Source: Ignavibacteriales bacterium (lineage in GTDB: Bacteria > Bacteroidota > Ignavibacteria > UBA10030). From it: a DNA stretch of 64,000 nt. The stretch covers positions 62,001-126,000 of the forward strand of contig JAPLFR010000001.1 of NCBI GenBank assembly GCA_026390575.1, read 5' to 3'. How positions within the stretch are numbered: position 1 is the first letter of the stretch; each line of letters opens with the position of its first letter. The notes below the pieces were generated by a model, which was not told the DNA's origin, searched no databases, and saw only the letters and a program-made list of their open reading frames with translations. Positions 31,113 to 40,989 of the stretch are shown here, in pieces. A program made the position numbers and the translations under genes.

Positions 31113-33825
31113 AATAATTCAGATATTTCAAATATTCATTTTTTGTTCATTCATTGGATTAGCATTAGAAACCCTTTTTAAGAACAACCTTCTTGCTTCT
31201 CAACGTTTAGAAGATAAGAAACTTGAAGATGTGCGGATAAAGATGACTGGCAGAGATATTTCTGTCGAGCAGGCATTCCACATGATTGAACAGCAGACTG
31301 ATTTCAAGTTTTTTTATATCAAAGAAGACGTGCCGCTCCATGATAAAATTATAATACCTCAGGAAGAAGAATCTCTTTATCAGATCCTTCAGGATTTTGG
31401 TAAAGAGTTCGACTTAGCTTTCAGCAGAATTAACAATCAAATTGTTGCTAAAAAAAACGGAAATGTTCTGCCTAAAACATATAAAGTGCAGGGTACTGTT
31501 CGTGATGCTTCCACGAATGAACCGCTTGCCTTTGCCAGCATTATTGTCGACGGAACACAACAAGGAACAATGACGGATGCCAGCGGGAGATTCACGATTG
31601 TTCTTGCTCAAAACACTAATCACCTTCGATGCAGTTATGTTGGGTACAAGACTGAAGTCGTTGCCCTTTCAGAACAAAAGGATATTCCTTTAACGATTCG
31701 CTTGTATACGATGGATATGCTCTTGCAAGATGTAACGGTCTATGCACACCGGTGGGATGTGGAAGATCAGAGTGAAGTCAGCATGCTCTCTCTTCAAAGC
31801 GACAACATTAAAAATATCACATCAGCCATTCCGGACGTTATGCGATCTATTCAGATGCTGCCGGGAGTATCGACCAATAATGAGTTTAGTGCAAAATTTA
31901 ATGTGCGCGGCGGGAATCAGGACGAAAATCTCGTTCTGGTGAATGGTACACAAGTTTACGATCCGTTTCATATAAAAGAGGCGTCCAACGCAAGCATCGG
32001 AATTTTCAACGTTGATATGATCCGGAAGATGGATCTTATCACGGGCGGATTTACCGCTCGGTATGGTGATAGAATGAGCTCGGTGCTCAATATTGACTAT
32101 CGCGAAGGAAATCGAGATCGCGTACAAGGAACAGTAAGTTTGAGTATGACGAATGTCGATGCACTGGTAGAGGGTCCAATTGGAGAACGGGGTTCGTTTA
32201 TCATTGCAGGAAGAAAAAGTTATATCGAGTACGCTTTAAAAATGTTAGATGCAGACCCGAATATCAATATTTCCTTCTATGACGTTCAAGGGGTTATCGG
32301 TTATTCATTGAATCCCAAGCAAAATTTTTTACTGAAATTTATACATGCCGGCGATACCTTCTTTAATAATCCGGATCGAAATGTCCACGGACCAATATTC
32401 GCCACAGAGTACCCGCAAGGGTCTCCGGTCCCGACGAGCCGCAAATGGGGTGATTCCGTCGATGCTCGTGCAAGCTATTACAGCAACATGATTGCGCTCC
32501 AGAGTATGACGATTCTCTCTTCCTCAGCTTTGGTAAAATCCGAGATATCTATTTATGATCAACGTGACGAAGAGAATTCCTGGAACGATGACTTTTACAA
32601 CTATCGAGGAATGTATGGGTCGGCAAATATTTTTGATAATTATAAGAATGAACATCTCTACAGAAATAATCTCCGCATCCAAACCTTAGAACTGAATTCA
32701 TCATTTGATGTGCAGTTAATTTCTTCTTATGGAATGAAGGCGGGAGCCAGTTATCAACATATCAATTACATCCAGGATCTGATATATCAAAGTCGTGGCG
32801 AGAGGTCAGAAAATTTTAGCATGTACCCTTACACAACAGTACATCCGTACATTCAAAATTATGATGCTAATATGACGGGGGAAATTAACACGCAATCTTA
32901 CAAGGCTGCCGGATTTCTTGAAAACATTATCCAGTTGAATGATCAATTGCTCTTCAACATAGGCGGCCGTTTCGATTATTTCGATTTGAATAAGGACCTC
33001 ACATGGAGTCCGCGGATAAACGTTGCATATCGAACGGGAAGTGGAGTGGTTGTTCGAGGAGCGTGGGGATATTATTATCAATCTCCTATTTATCGTCAGA
33101 TCGCTTATCCGGTTGCATCGGATACAAACACACAATCGGAACGTGCGATTCACTCGGTGCTCGGTGTCGACTATACTATGATGTTCAACCCCCTAATACA
33201 GCACTTCTTAAAAATCAAATTAGAAGGGTATCGTAAGCGATACGACAATCTTATATCCGCAAGGCAAACAAGTGAAGGAATGGTATATTACTCACGCAAG
33301 AACGATGCGACAGGAGAGGCTTGGGGAATCGATGGATGCATTACATACTCACATCCCGGATTTTATGGATGGATCAGTTACGGATATCTTCAATCAGATC
33401 AAAGGCTGATTCATGATACGCTTGGGCATTCTTTTCCCCGGAATACGGATCAACGCCACACCATCGCAGCAACAGGTGAATTTGGACTTGGAAGTGATTG
33501 GACGATGAGCCTGCGTTTTGTGTACGGCAGCGGATATGCGTATACTCCACAAGTTGCAGTTAAAAATGGCCAAATCTGGAGTTGGATACAAGAATCTCCC
33601 AATTCAGATTATATGTCGCCGTACAAACGCGTTGACGTAAGAATCAACAAAGATTTTCAGATTTTCGGGAAATCGACATCAGTGTTTCTTGACGTCAGTA
33701 ATCTCTTCAATTTTGCAAATGTTCAGGCATATCGATATAACTTTGATTACCTGGGCAATCCCTCAAGGGAAGAAGTAAAACTCTGGTCGATTCTGCCGAC
33801 GTTTGGTATGTCGGTACGATTCTGA
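31102..33825 (+). CDS. STN-domain TonB-dependent receptor 1
   Basis: 907 aa outer-membrane transporter. Order: signal peptide, STN domain (about 40-115; EDVRIKMTGRDISVEQAFHM), a CarboxypepD_reg-like domain (about 130-210; GTVRDASTNEPLAFASIIVD), the plug (MLPGVSTNNEFSAKFNVRGG near 255) and a 22-strand-type barrel ending SILPTFGMSVRF. The STN domain is the part that signals to FecR, encoded just upstream with an 11-bp overlap. The substrate is not evident; siderophores, metals or glycans are all possible. A tandem paralogue follows. Confidence 0.93.
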   Translation: MKSKIIQIFQIFIFCSFIGLALETLFKNNLLASQRLEDKKLEDVRIKMTGRDISVEQAFHMIEQQTDFKFFYIKEDVPLHDKIIIPQEEESLYQILQDFGKEFDLAFSRINNQIVAKKNGNVLPKTYKVQGTVRDASTNEPLAFASIIVDGTQQGTMTDASGRFTIVLAQNTNHLRCSYVGYKTEVVALSEQKDIPLTIRLYTMDMLLQDVTVYAHRWDVEDQSEVSMLSLQSDNIKNITSAIPDVMRSIQMLPGVSTNNEFSAKFNVRGGNQDENLVLVNGTQVYDPFHIKEASNASIGIFNVDMIRKMDLITGGFTARYGDRMSSVLNIDYREGNRDRVQGTVSLSMTNVDALVEGPIGERGSFIIAGRKSYIEYALKMLDADPNINISFYDVQGVIGYSLNPKQNFLLKFIHAGDTFFNNPDRNVHGPIFATEYPQGSPVPTSRKWGDSVDARASYYSNMIALQSMTILSSSALVKSEISIYDQRDEENSWNDDFYNYRGMYGSANIFDNYKNEHLYRNNLRIQTLELNSSFDVQLISSYGMKAGASYQHINYIQDLIYQSRGERSENFSMYPYTTVHPYIQNYDANMTGEINTQSYKAAGFLENIIQLNDQLLFNIGGRFDYFDLNKDLTWSPRINVAYRTGSGVVVRGAWGYYYQSPIYRQIAYPVASDTNTQSERAIHSVLGVDYTMMFNPLIQHFLKIKLEGYRKRYDNLISARQTSEGMVYYSRKNDATGEAWGIDGCITYSHPGFYGWISYGYLQSDQRLIHDTLGHSFPRNTDQRHTIAATGEFGLGSDWTMSLRFVYGSGYAYTPQVAVKNGQIWSWIQESPNSDYMSPYKRVDVRINKDFQIFGKSTSVFLDVSNLFNFANVQAYRYNFDYLGNPSREEVKLWSILPTFGMSVRF

Positions 33826-33935
33826 TACTGTTCTCGACAACGAGAGGAGTGAGACTTTATGCACTCCGATAAATTTGGTCTACATTTAACCTGCAAAGAA
33901 CATTGGTCACGGAAAAAGGAATTGCGGGTTCAAGG

Positions 33936-36686
33936 ATGACGTTGCATACGAAAAATATTGTATTACGTACGTTTCGGATAACTGCTTCCTACACGTTATG
34001 GGGGGTAGTGCTGCAAGTCCTGGTGTTCAACCAAATAATATTCTCGCAGTTTCCCGAAGACAAAAAACTTCAAGATGTGAAAATAAAAATGAGCAGAGAA
34101 AATATTTCTCTCGAACAAGCATTCCAGCTTATTGAGCAGCAAACAGACTTCAAATTCTTTTACGTCAAAGAAGAAGTGCCGCTCGGCGAGAAAATAAAAA
34201 TAAATCAACAAGAGAAGTCTCTATATCAGGTTCTTCAGGATTTCGCCAAAGTGTTTGGCGTAGCTTTCAGTAGAATTAACAACCAGATCGTTGTGAAGAA
34301 GGCTGATCCGGTTCAGTTTGAAACATACAACGTAAGCGGAGTTGTCCGTGATGGTTTGACGCACGAGCCGCTTGTCTTCACTACTATTGTTATGAAGGGG
34401 ACACAACAAGGAATTGCAACAGACGCGAAGGGAAAGTTCTTGTTAAACCTGCCGCAAGGAAACGACACACTCCGCGTTAGCTATGTTGGATATCAAACAG
34501 AAGAAATTCCCATTACTGTAAACAAGGATATTCAACTTTCAATTAATCTTTTTGCCATGGATGTCCTTTTGCAGGATGTGACTATCTATGCGTATCAGGG
34601 AAGCGATAACGAACTTGCGAATACAAGCGCGCTTTCTCTGCAAAGTGAAAAAATCAAAACCAGCACATCGATATTCCCAGATGTTCTGCGAAGCGTGCAA
34701 ATGCTCCCGGGGGTTTCGACGAACAATGAATTCAACGCCAAGTTTAATGTGCGCGGGGGAAATCCAGATGAGAATCTTGTACTCGTGAATGGCACTCAAG
34801 TGTACGATCCTTATCACATGAAGGAGGCAGGAAATTACAGTATTGGTATTCTGAATACAGACATGGTCAATAAGATGGATCTGATGACGGGGGGATTTCC
34901 GGCAAGGTACGGGGACAAAATGAGTTCGGTTCTCAATGTTGAATATCGTGAAGGAAACAAAGAACGATATACAGGAGCAGCAAGCTTAAGTTTGACTGAC
35001 GTTGATGTCCTCGCAGAGGGACCGCTCAATGAGAAAGGATCATTTATTATTGGCGCGAGAAAGACATATTTGGAATATATATTTAAACTTGCCAACCAGA
35101 AGGCAGACGTTGTTCCCACATTCTATGATATTCAAGGTGTCGTTGACTTTGCATTGAATTCAGGTCATAAATTGCTCTTCAAATTTATCAATGCAGGAGA
35201 TGAATTTACAGAGAGTCCTACAACAAAGCGCAGTGGACCCAACCGATATTATTCTACCAGCGATGGTTTCACACATACAGAACAATGGGACGATTCAACT
35301 GATTCTCACGGGCAATACTATAGTACGCTTCTCGCACTCCAAAGTGTGAACATCCTATCGTCATCGACGATTTTAAAAACAGAACTCTCGATGTACGATG
35401 AACGTGAAAACGAACGATCTCGATACAATCATTGGCATCAATATCTTGCCGATGGACGAGGATATTTCTTTTTCTATTATACACATACTGATCAGCAGTA
35501 TAATAATAATCTTCTTATTCGTACGATTGAATTGAATTCGACGCTTGATCAGCAGCTCTCACCATGTTATTGGATTAAAACAGGTTTGAGTTATCAGCAT
35601 ATCACGTATAACGAAGATCAAATATTTCAACGTACGATAGACCAGACTGCCAATTTTGATTATAATCATAATAATTATGGGAATTATCCGGATACGAACT
35701 TCAGTCACCAAATTGATAATCAGAATGATGCTTTAGACAATCAGATGAATACACAGTCATTGAAATTCGCGGGGTATGTTGAAAATGTTGTTCAGTTAAA
35801 CGATCACTTTCTTCTGAATATAGGTGGCCGATTTGATTATTTCGATTTGAACAAGGAGCTTACATGGAGCCCGCGAATTAATCTCGCGTATCAAATTGGA
35901 GGAGGACTTACGATACGAGGTGCGTGGGGAGATTACTACCAATCACCAAACTATCGTCAGGTGGCATATCCAGTTGCATCTGATACGAATACTCAATCTC
36001 AGAAAGCAATTCATTATGTCCTGGGTGTTGATTATGCTGTAAGTTTTGACCCTGAAGAACGAAGCTTTTTAAAATTGAAGGTGGAATGTTTCTCCAAGAA
36101 ATATGAAAATCTTATGAGTGCAATGCAGACAAGCTACGGGTATGTCTATTACTCGCGAAAGAATGATGCGGTTGGAGAATCGAAAGGACTAGATATGTAC
36201 CTGATGTATTCGGTACCCGGTTTTTATGGATGGATGAGTTATAGTTATCTGGAGGCGATGCAAGATATAGTGAATGATCATTATGGCTCTTTCCCCCGGA
36301 ATACTGATCAACGACATACACTTGCCATCGTAGGAGATTTAGAACTTGGGAGTGCATGGAACCTTGCAATGCGTTATACGTACGGAAGTGGATATCCCTA
36401 CACACCATTGTCTGCCCATCTCAATAGTACTGGTGGTAATTGGGATTGGATTTCAGGTGCACCGAACTCAGAACGATTGCCATCGTATCGCTGCATGGAT
36501 ATACGAATTACGAAAAGTTTCGGGCTATTCGGACTTGCTACATCGGCTTTTCTGGATGTGAGCAATTTACTCATGGCTAAAAATATTATTACCTATCATT
36601 ATTATATTGAAAATAATCAATCGGCGAAAGATGGTGTGAATTTACCGCCGATTATTCCATCGATAGGAATATCGGCACGGTTCTGA
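33936..36686 (+). CDS. STN-domain TonB-dependent receptor 2 (tandem paralogue)
   Basis: 916 aa from ATG 33936; the frame opens earlier at a TTG (33903). Same order of domains as the preceding receptor: STN (QDVKIKMSRENISLEQAFQL), carboxypeptidase-regulatory-like, plug (MLPGVSTNNEFNAKFNVRGG) and barrel ending SIGISARF. The two are clearly alike over their whole length, and even the bases after their stops match (TTCTGATA[C/T]TGTT[C/T]TCGACAA), so this is a tandem duplication. Surface loops differ most (for example around residues 440-620), suggesting a different or broader ligand. No second fecR is present. Confidence 0.92.
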   Translation: MTLHTKNIVLRTFRITASYTLWGVVLQVLVFNQIIFSQFPEDKKLQDVKIKMSRENISLEQAFQLIEQQTDFKFFYVKEEVPLGEKIKINQQEKSLYQVLQDFAKVFGVAFSRINNQIVVKKADPVQFETYNVSGVVRDGLTHEPLVFTTIVMKGTQQGIATDAKGKFLLNLPQGNDTLRVSYVGYQTEEIPITVNKDIQLSINLFAMDVLLQDVTIYAYQGSDNELANTSALSLQSEKIKTSTSIFPDVLRSVQMLPGVSTNNEFNAKFNVRGGNPDENLVLVNGTQVYDPYHMKEAGNYSIGILNTDMVNKMDLMTGGFPARYGDKMSSVLNVEYREGNKERYTGAASLSLTDVDVLAEGPLNEKGSFIIGARKTYLEYIFKLANQKADVVPTFYDIQGVVDFALNSGHKLLFKFINAGDEFTESPTTKRSGPNRYYSTSDGFTHTEQWDDSTDSHGQYYSTLLALQSVNILSSSTILKTELSMYDERENERSRYNHWHQYLADGRGYFFFYYTHTDQQYNNNLLIRTIELNSTLDQQLSPCYWIKTGLSYQHITYNEDQIFQRTIDQTANFDYNHNNYGNYPDTNFSHQIDNQNDALDNQMNTQSLKFAGYVENVVQLNDHFLLNIGGRFDYFDLNKELTWSPRINLAYQIGGGLTIRGAWGDYYQSPNYRQVAYPVASDTNTQSQKAIHYVLGVDYAVSFDPEERSFLKLKVECFSKKYENLMSAMQTSYGYVYYSRKNDAVGESKGLDMYLMYSVPGFYGWMSYSYLEAMQDIVNDHYGSFPRNTDQRHTLAIVGDLELGSAWNLAMRYTYGSGYPYTPLSAHLNSTGGNWDWISGAPNSERLPSYRCMDIRITKSFGLFGLATSAFLDVSNLLMAKNIITYHYYIENNQSAKDGVNLPPIIPSIGISARF

Positions 36687-36751
36687 TATTGTTTTCGACA
36701 AAGATAGCAGGGAGACTTAGAGCAAACTTGTCGTTAAGAATGAAATCCTTC

Positions 36752-36806
36752 TTTTGATAATCGTTCGGTTTTTGTGTATTTTATTTACCACATGAACCGA
36801 GAATTG
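36752..36806 (+). repeat. Copy of the glnS leader and first codons
   Basis: 55 bp nearly identical (two mismatches) to 40935-40989, the region containing the glnS leader and ATG. It begins TTTTGATAATCGTTCGG and ends with ATGAACCGAGAATTG; after that the similarity fades. The true glnS lies 4.2 kb downstream. The two copies bracket the VCBS protein and the LytS/LytTR genes. Confidence 0.85.
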
Positions 36807-36830
36807 GAAAAAAGCACAATGATCTTTATA

Positions 36831-38573
36831 CTATTTGAGCAAAAGGGTTTTTTTTGTCTCGATATAAGCTCCAGCCTGAAGACGATAAAAATAGACACCA
36901 CTTGGCATTCCGTTCGTATTCCATTTCTTTGTATAGCTTCCTGCTGACATTTCTTCTGAGACAATTGTTGTCACTTGTCTTCCTATTCCATCATATACTT
37001 TGAGTGAAACAAAAGATTGATAAGGGAGATCAAACTGTATTGCCGTAGATGGATTAAATGGATTTGGATAATTTTGGTGAAGACGGAATTTATCAATCTG
37101 CACAGCACCGGCAAAAATTCCATTGGGTGCAGATTCAGTGATTTTCAAATGCTGCTTGACACCCACGTTTGTTTGTATCGTCCTCTGTCTGGAAGGCCAT
37201 TCAATGATGAGCGAATCAATCTGGGTTGCATTCCCCAATCCAAAGTGGACCTCAAGATTTTGTCCGCAATACCCTGATTGTCCGGAGACGTCACGAACTT
37301 GCCAGATGGAATTCCCATTCACTATCGCTTTTGCTTTTACCAGTGCGCCAATTGCAGAAAAATTCGATATCCTTCCAATCAACTGTATCGTGAGCCATGA
37401 ATTATCATTTCCTTCATTTCTATAAAGCGAATTGTTTTGATTCCCTCCGAAACAATTTGCTGTAAAAATATCAAGGTCTCCATCACGGTCATAATCTCCG
37501 CATGCTGTCCCGTACGACCATCCAAGATCTGTTGATACAACTCCCGTATCGACCTTCGTAAATGTTCCGTTTCCATTGTTATGATAAAGAAAATTTTTTG
37601 TCTTCGAACTTCCGCTGAATCCATTCGCTACGAATAGATCAAGATATCCGTCATTGTCGAAATCGCCGAATGTGCTGCCAATCGAATAGCCATGGTCGTT
37701 CACAACAGTATCGGCGGTGACTTTGGTGAAGGTTCTCTTTCCGTTATTGAGATAAAGGAAATTATTTTGATTAGAATAGTTGGCAACAAAAACGTCATAA
37801 TAGCCGTCATTATTGATATCACCCACACTGCATCCGAATGAATCTCCGCCGTCATTGACGATCGCGCCGCTTGTCTCGGCCGTAAAAGTACCGTCTCCAT
37901 TATTCCAGTAGAGGGAATTATTGTTGTTCGCTTCATGGGCAATAAATAGATCAACATAACCGTCATTGTCAAAATCGCACCAACTGACACCTCGGGAAGG
38001 TTTGGCGTCGATGACTATTGCCCCGGTAGTTATTTTAGAAAATGTTCCATCCCCATTGTTGTGATAGAGAAAGTTGCCCAGTTTCCCGGCACTGTTGGTT
38101 ACATACAAATCAACATAACCGTCATTATCGTAGTCTGCCCAGCTTGCGGTTTCGGAGTACGTCTTATCTGTGGCAACGCTACCGAAAGTTATTTTCTCGA
38201 ACATGCCGTTTCGCTGGCGGTGTAAACTGTTTGTCTGTCCATACCATGTTACAGAAAACACATCGATAAATCCGTCGTTATCATAATCTGCCCACGAACT
38301 GCCGTCGTAGCTTCCGAGATCATTGACAACGGATACATCGGTAATTTTTTGGAATGTACCATCGCCGTTGTTCTTATATAAAAAATTATTTGCACGAGAG
38401 CTTGGGCCATTTGTAATAAACAGGTCGAGATCACCGTCATTGTCATAGTCTACCCAATTGACACTACGGGAATCACCACCGTCATTCACGTGAGGCCCTG
38501 TGGTTATTTTGGTAAAGTATTGGGCAGAGAGAGTACATGAGAGAATAATAGTCAGCAAAAATATTTTTAGCAT
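36831..38573 (-). CDS. Secreted FG-GAP/VCBS-repeat protein with ASPIC/UnbV and T9SS domains
   Basis: 580 aa with a signal peptide (LKIFLLTIILSCTLSAQ). Seven or so FG-GAP-like repeats follow, each carrying a DxDxDGxxD calcium-type loop (VDYDNDGDLDLFITNG, ADYDNDGFIDVFSV and so on), predicted to fold as a beta-propeller. Then comes an ASPIC/UnbV-type domain (GALVKAKAIVNGNSIWQVRD, then GYCGQNLEVHFGLG) and a T9SS sorting domain (LHQNYPNPFNPSTAIQFDLP, MPSGVYFYRLQAGAY). A surface adhesin or ligand-binding role is likely. The gene lies between the two glnS-leader copies. Confidence 0.92.
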   Translation of the reverse strand: MLKIFLLTIILSCTLSAQYFTKITTGPHVNDGGDSRSVNWVDYDNDGDLDLFITNGPSSRANNFLYKNNGDGTFQKITDVSVVNDLGSYDGSSWADYDNDGFIDVFSVTWYGQTNSLHRQRNGMFEKITFGSVATDKTYSETASWADYDNDGYVDLYVTNSAGKLGNFLYHNNGDGTFSKITTGAIVIDAKPSRGVSWCDFDNDGYVDLFIAHEANNNNSLYWNNGDGTFTAETSGAIVNDGGDSFGCSVGDINNDGYYDVFVANYSNQNNFLYLNNGKRTFTKVTADTVVNDHGYSIGSTFGDFDNDGYLDLFVANGFSGSSKTKNFLYHNNGNGTFTKVDTGVVSTDLGWSYGTACGDYDRDGDLDIFTANCFGGNQNNSLYRNEGNDNSWLTIQLIGRISNFSAIGALVKAKAIVNGNSIWQVRDVSGQSGYCGQNLEVHFGLGNATQIDSLIIEWPSRQRTIQTNVGVKQHLKITESAPNGIFAGAVQIDKFRLHQNYPNPFNPSTAIQFDLPYQSFVSLKVYDGIGRQVTTIVSEEMSAGSYTKKWNTNGMPSGVYFYRLQAGAYIETKKTLLLK

Positions 38574-38697
38574 AAATACTCCGTATGAATTATGTTGTAT
38601 ACAAACTACATAATTCAGTCGGACGTATAAACCTTTTTGCGGTGAAGTGGTGGTTACAAAGGATGAAAAGCGAATGGAGAGTTTAAAACACGGTGTG

Positions 38698-39459
38698 TCA
38701 TCGTTGAAATATACTTTTATATTTTCTACTTATTGTCAACTTCACTCCATCTTTGAGTATCGCAATATAATCGCCATGATGCATTGGCTGTAATTCTTTG
38801 ACAAAATCTATCCGGACAATATGCGAACGGTGAACACGAGCAAACTGAGAAGGATCGAGCAGTTGTTCGATACCATGCATGGTCTCACGCATGATGTGTT
38901 TTCCATGCACGGTGTGGACATATATATAGTCTTCAGCGGCTTCGATCCTGCGGATATCAGCCACTTCCACAAAGTAGATTTTCTCTTTCGCGCGAACCGT
39001 AATCCGCTCTGCATATTTTGTTTGCGGTTGGAACGATTTCAGCACCTCCATCGCTTTTTCTGAATAATCCGCAGATTGCTTCAGCTGGATTATCTCCCGC
39101 ACGCGGTGCAGGGATAATCGCACTCTGTCCATATCCATCGGTTTTAAAATATAATCGAGTGCGTTCGTTGAAAACGCTTTGACGGCAAATTCATCATACG
39201 CGGTGACAAATACGACAAGCGGCAGTATTTTACGGGGAATTGCAGAGAGGACTTGGAACCCATCCATCTCCGGCATTTGAATGTCAAGGAAGACAATATC
39301 CGGTTTTCGTTTGACTATTTTGTGAACAGCTTCTTCCCCATTTTCCGCTTCTCCGATATTTAAAAAGTCCTTTTCACTTTTCAGTATCTCCCGTAACCCT
39401 TCACGGGCCAGTGGTTCGTCGTCAACGATAAGGAAGGATATTTTTGAGTGAGCTTTCAT
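38698..39459 (-). CDS. LytTR-family response regulator
   Basis: 253 aa. The N-terminal receiver domain has its acceptor Asp in IVFLDIQMPEMDGF (about residue 59). The C-terminal LytTR DNA-binding domain (about 150-250) has ERITVRAKEKIYFVEVADIR and RVHRSHIVRIDFVKELQPMH. It is the output partner of the LytS-type kinase encoded just upstream; the ATG overlaps that stop by four bases. The LytTR end resembles that of the free-standing LytTR protein at 29374-29862 (LNHGNYI.., MHHGDYI..), so the two may share related sites. Confidence 0.94.
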   Translation of the reverse strand: MKAHSKISFLIVDDEPLAREGLREILKSEKDFLNIGEAENGEEAVHKIVKRKPDIVFLDIQMPEMDGFQVLSAIPRKILPLVVFVTAYDEFAVKAFSTNALDYILKPMDMDRVRLSLHRVREIIQLKQSADYSEKAMEVLKSFQPQTKYAERITVRAKEKIYFVEVADIRRIEAAEDYIYVHTVHGKHIMRETMHGIEQLLDPSQFARVHRSHIVRIDFVKELQPMHHGDYIAILKDGVKLTISRKYKSIFQR

Positions 39460-40544
39460 GTAGGTATGGAAGAAACAGGGATTTTCAGCGGTATAGTCAT
39501 TTTCACTGTTGCACCGTGCGTATCGTTCTCCTTGAAATCAAAATAAAATTCTGCACCATATAATTTTTGCAATCGCTGTTGTATATTTTCAAGACCCACA
39601 CCGCTCCGTTCATGTTTTTTCTTTGCCCGGCGTGATTGTATTCCGCCGTCAATCACTTCAATCAATAATGTTCCGTTCTGTTGTTCTGCCTTGACTTCAA
39701 TCCACCCATCGCCAGAACGGCTTGCGATGCCATGACGGATGGAATTTTCCGCCAGCGGCTGCAACAGGAAAGTAGGAACCAGAGCACTGAGAATGTTCTC
39801 GTCAATATGGATTTTGACTTTCAAACGTTCGCCAAAGCGTACCTTCTCGATTGAAAGATAAGCGCTGAGGAATTCCAATTCCCGTTCGAGCGATACTTCG
39901 TTGGTTAGTCCCCGCTCCAATGTCAATCGCAGCAGGTCGCTCAGACGAGTAATCATCTTTTGAGCGAGTGCCGGTTTCTTTTTCACTAAAACGGAAATAG
40001 CGTTGAGTGTGTTAAATAGAAAATGAGGCTGTAGCTGCATTTTTAAAGTTTGCAACTGCGATTCAATCAGTTGCGTGTGTAGTTCAGTTGCGTGCTTCTT
40101 TTCATCCTGGAAATTGCGGTAGTAGCTCAACGCATGAAAAATGAACACCAGAGACCAGTATATCAGCACACCAAATTCAAAAAAACCAACAATAGAGGGG
40201 AGCATTTGCCGCAACGTATGTTGAAAGCTGAATCCGCCATCGATATAATTTATACTAATGACAAAAATTGTCTGTTGACATAGCCCAATTGCAATACCGA
40301 CGAAAAAATGGAAGATGATGTTTTTGAAGAAATTTTTCGAATCGATACAGAAACGTTCTGCCAAACGAAGGACTGGCACTGTCAGCAATGCCCATTCAAC
40401 GAAAAACACAAAAGAATGCAATAGCGACTTCTGCCAAAGAAACTCCTGCCCAATGCTTAAGTAATAAAAAAAGGATTGACCCGAGTAAATCAATCCCAAG
40501 ATGAACCATATACCAGCTACGAACAGAAACTTACGCATGTTCAT
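39456..40544 (-). CDS. LytS/YehU-type sensor histidine kinase
   Basis: 362 aa. Four hydrophobic segments occupy residues 1-150, followed by a short coiled-coil and the His_kinase (PF06580-type) domain with the phospho-acceptor His in MQLQPHFLFNTLNAISVL. The ATPase part has PLAENSIRHGI and GVGLENIQQRLQKLYG. No periplasmic sensor domain is seen, so it probably senses through its membrane segments. It overlaps the response-regulator gene by four bases. Both are inside the interval bracketed by glnS-leader copies. Confidence 0.93.
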   Translation of the reverse strand: MNMRKFLFVAGIWFILGLIYSGQSFFYYLSIGQEFLWQKSLLHSFVFFVEWALLTVPVLRLAERFCIDSKNFFKNIIFHFFVGIAIGLCQQTIFVISINYIDGGFSFQHTLRQMLPSIVGFFEFGVLIYWSLVFIFHALSYYRNFQDEKKHATELHTQLIESQLQTLKMQLQPHFLFNTLNAISVLVKKKPALAQKMITRLSDLLRLTLERGLTNEVSLERELEFLSAYLSIEKVRFGERLKVKIHIDENILSALVPTFLLQPLAENSIRHGIASRSGDGWIEVKAEQQNGTLLIEVIDGGIQSRRAKKKHERSGVGLENIQQRLQKLYGAEFYFDFKENDTHGATVKMTIPLKIPVSSIPT

Positions 40545-40934
40545 TCTTTTACCCGCGTTTTTCTGAGAGATGATTTCGAATTCAATGTGTCAATTTCTCT
40601 ATGGTTTATCACGGCGACGAGAAGGAATATTGTAAAAATGACGTACATGATTCTTAAAAAAATATCCGTTATGAGATCAGAAAATCAAAAATTTTTACAA
40701 CATATTTTGAAAAAAATTAATAGTCAATGAAGAACAATTGCCGCAAAAAAAAGTTAGTATTTTTCAAACAAAAGTGCAATCGAGAGATCCAAGTTTCTCG
40801 ATTTGTGGTCAAACTATTCATTAGAACAACAATCCTGGCAGTATAGACGTTTTCTCTTCCAAGAAAGTAAATTTGAAAACATTCACTAGCATTTTATAAA
40901 AACTTGCATAGTACTCAAATGTTCCTTCTATCTT
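40545..40934. other. AT-rich intergenic region between the kinase and glnS
   Basis: No gene is supported. It must carry the divergent promoters for the minus-strand kinase operon and for glnS. Confidence 0.4.
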
Positions 40935-40989
40935 TTTTGATAATCGTTCGGTTTTTACGTATTTTATTTACCACATGAACCGAGAATTG
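40935..40989 (+). repeat. glnS leader repeat, authentic copy
   Basis: Same 55-bp unit as at 36752-36806, here joined to the intact glnS gene. It includes the leader and the first five codons. Confidence 0.85.
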
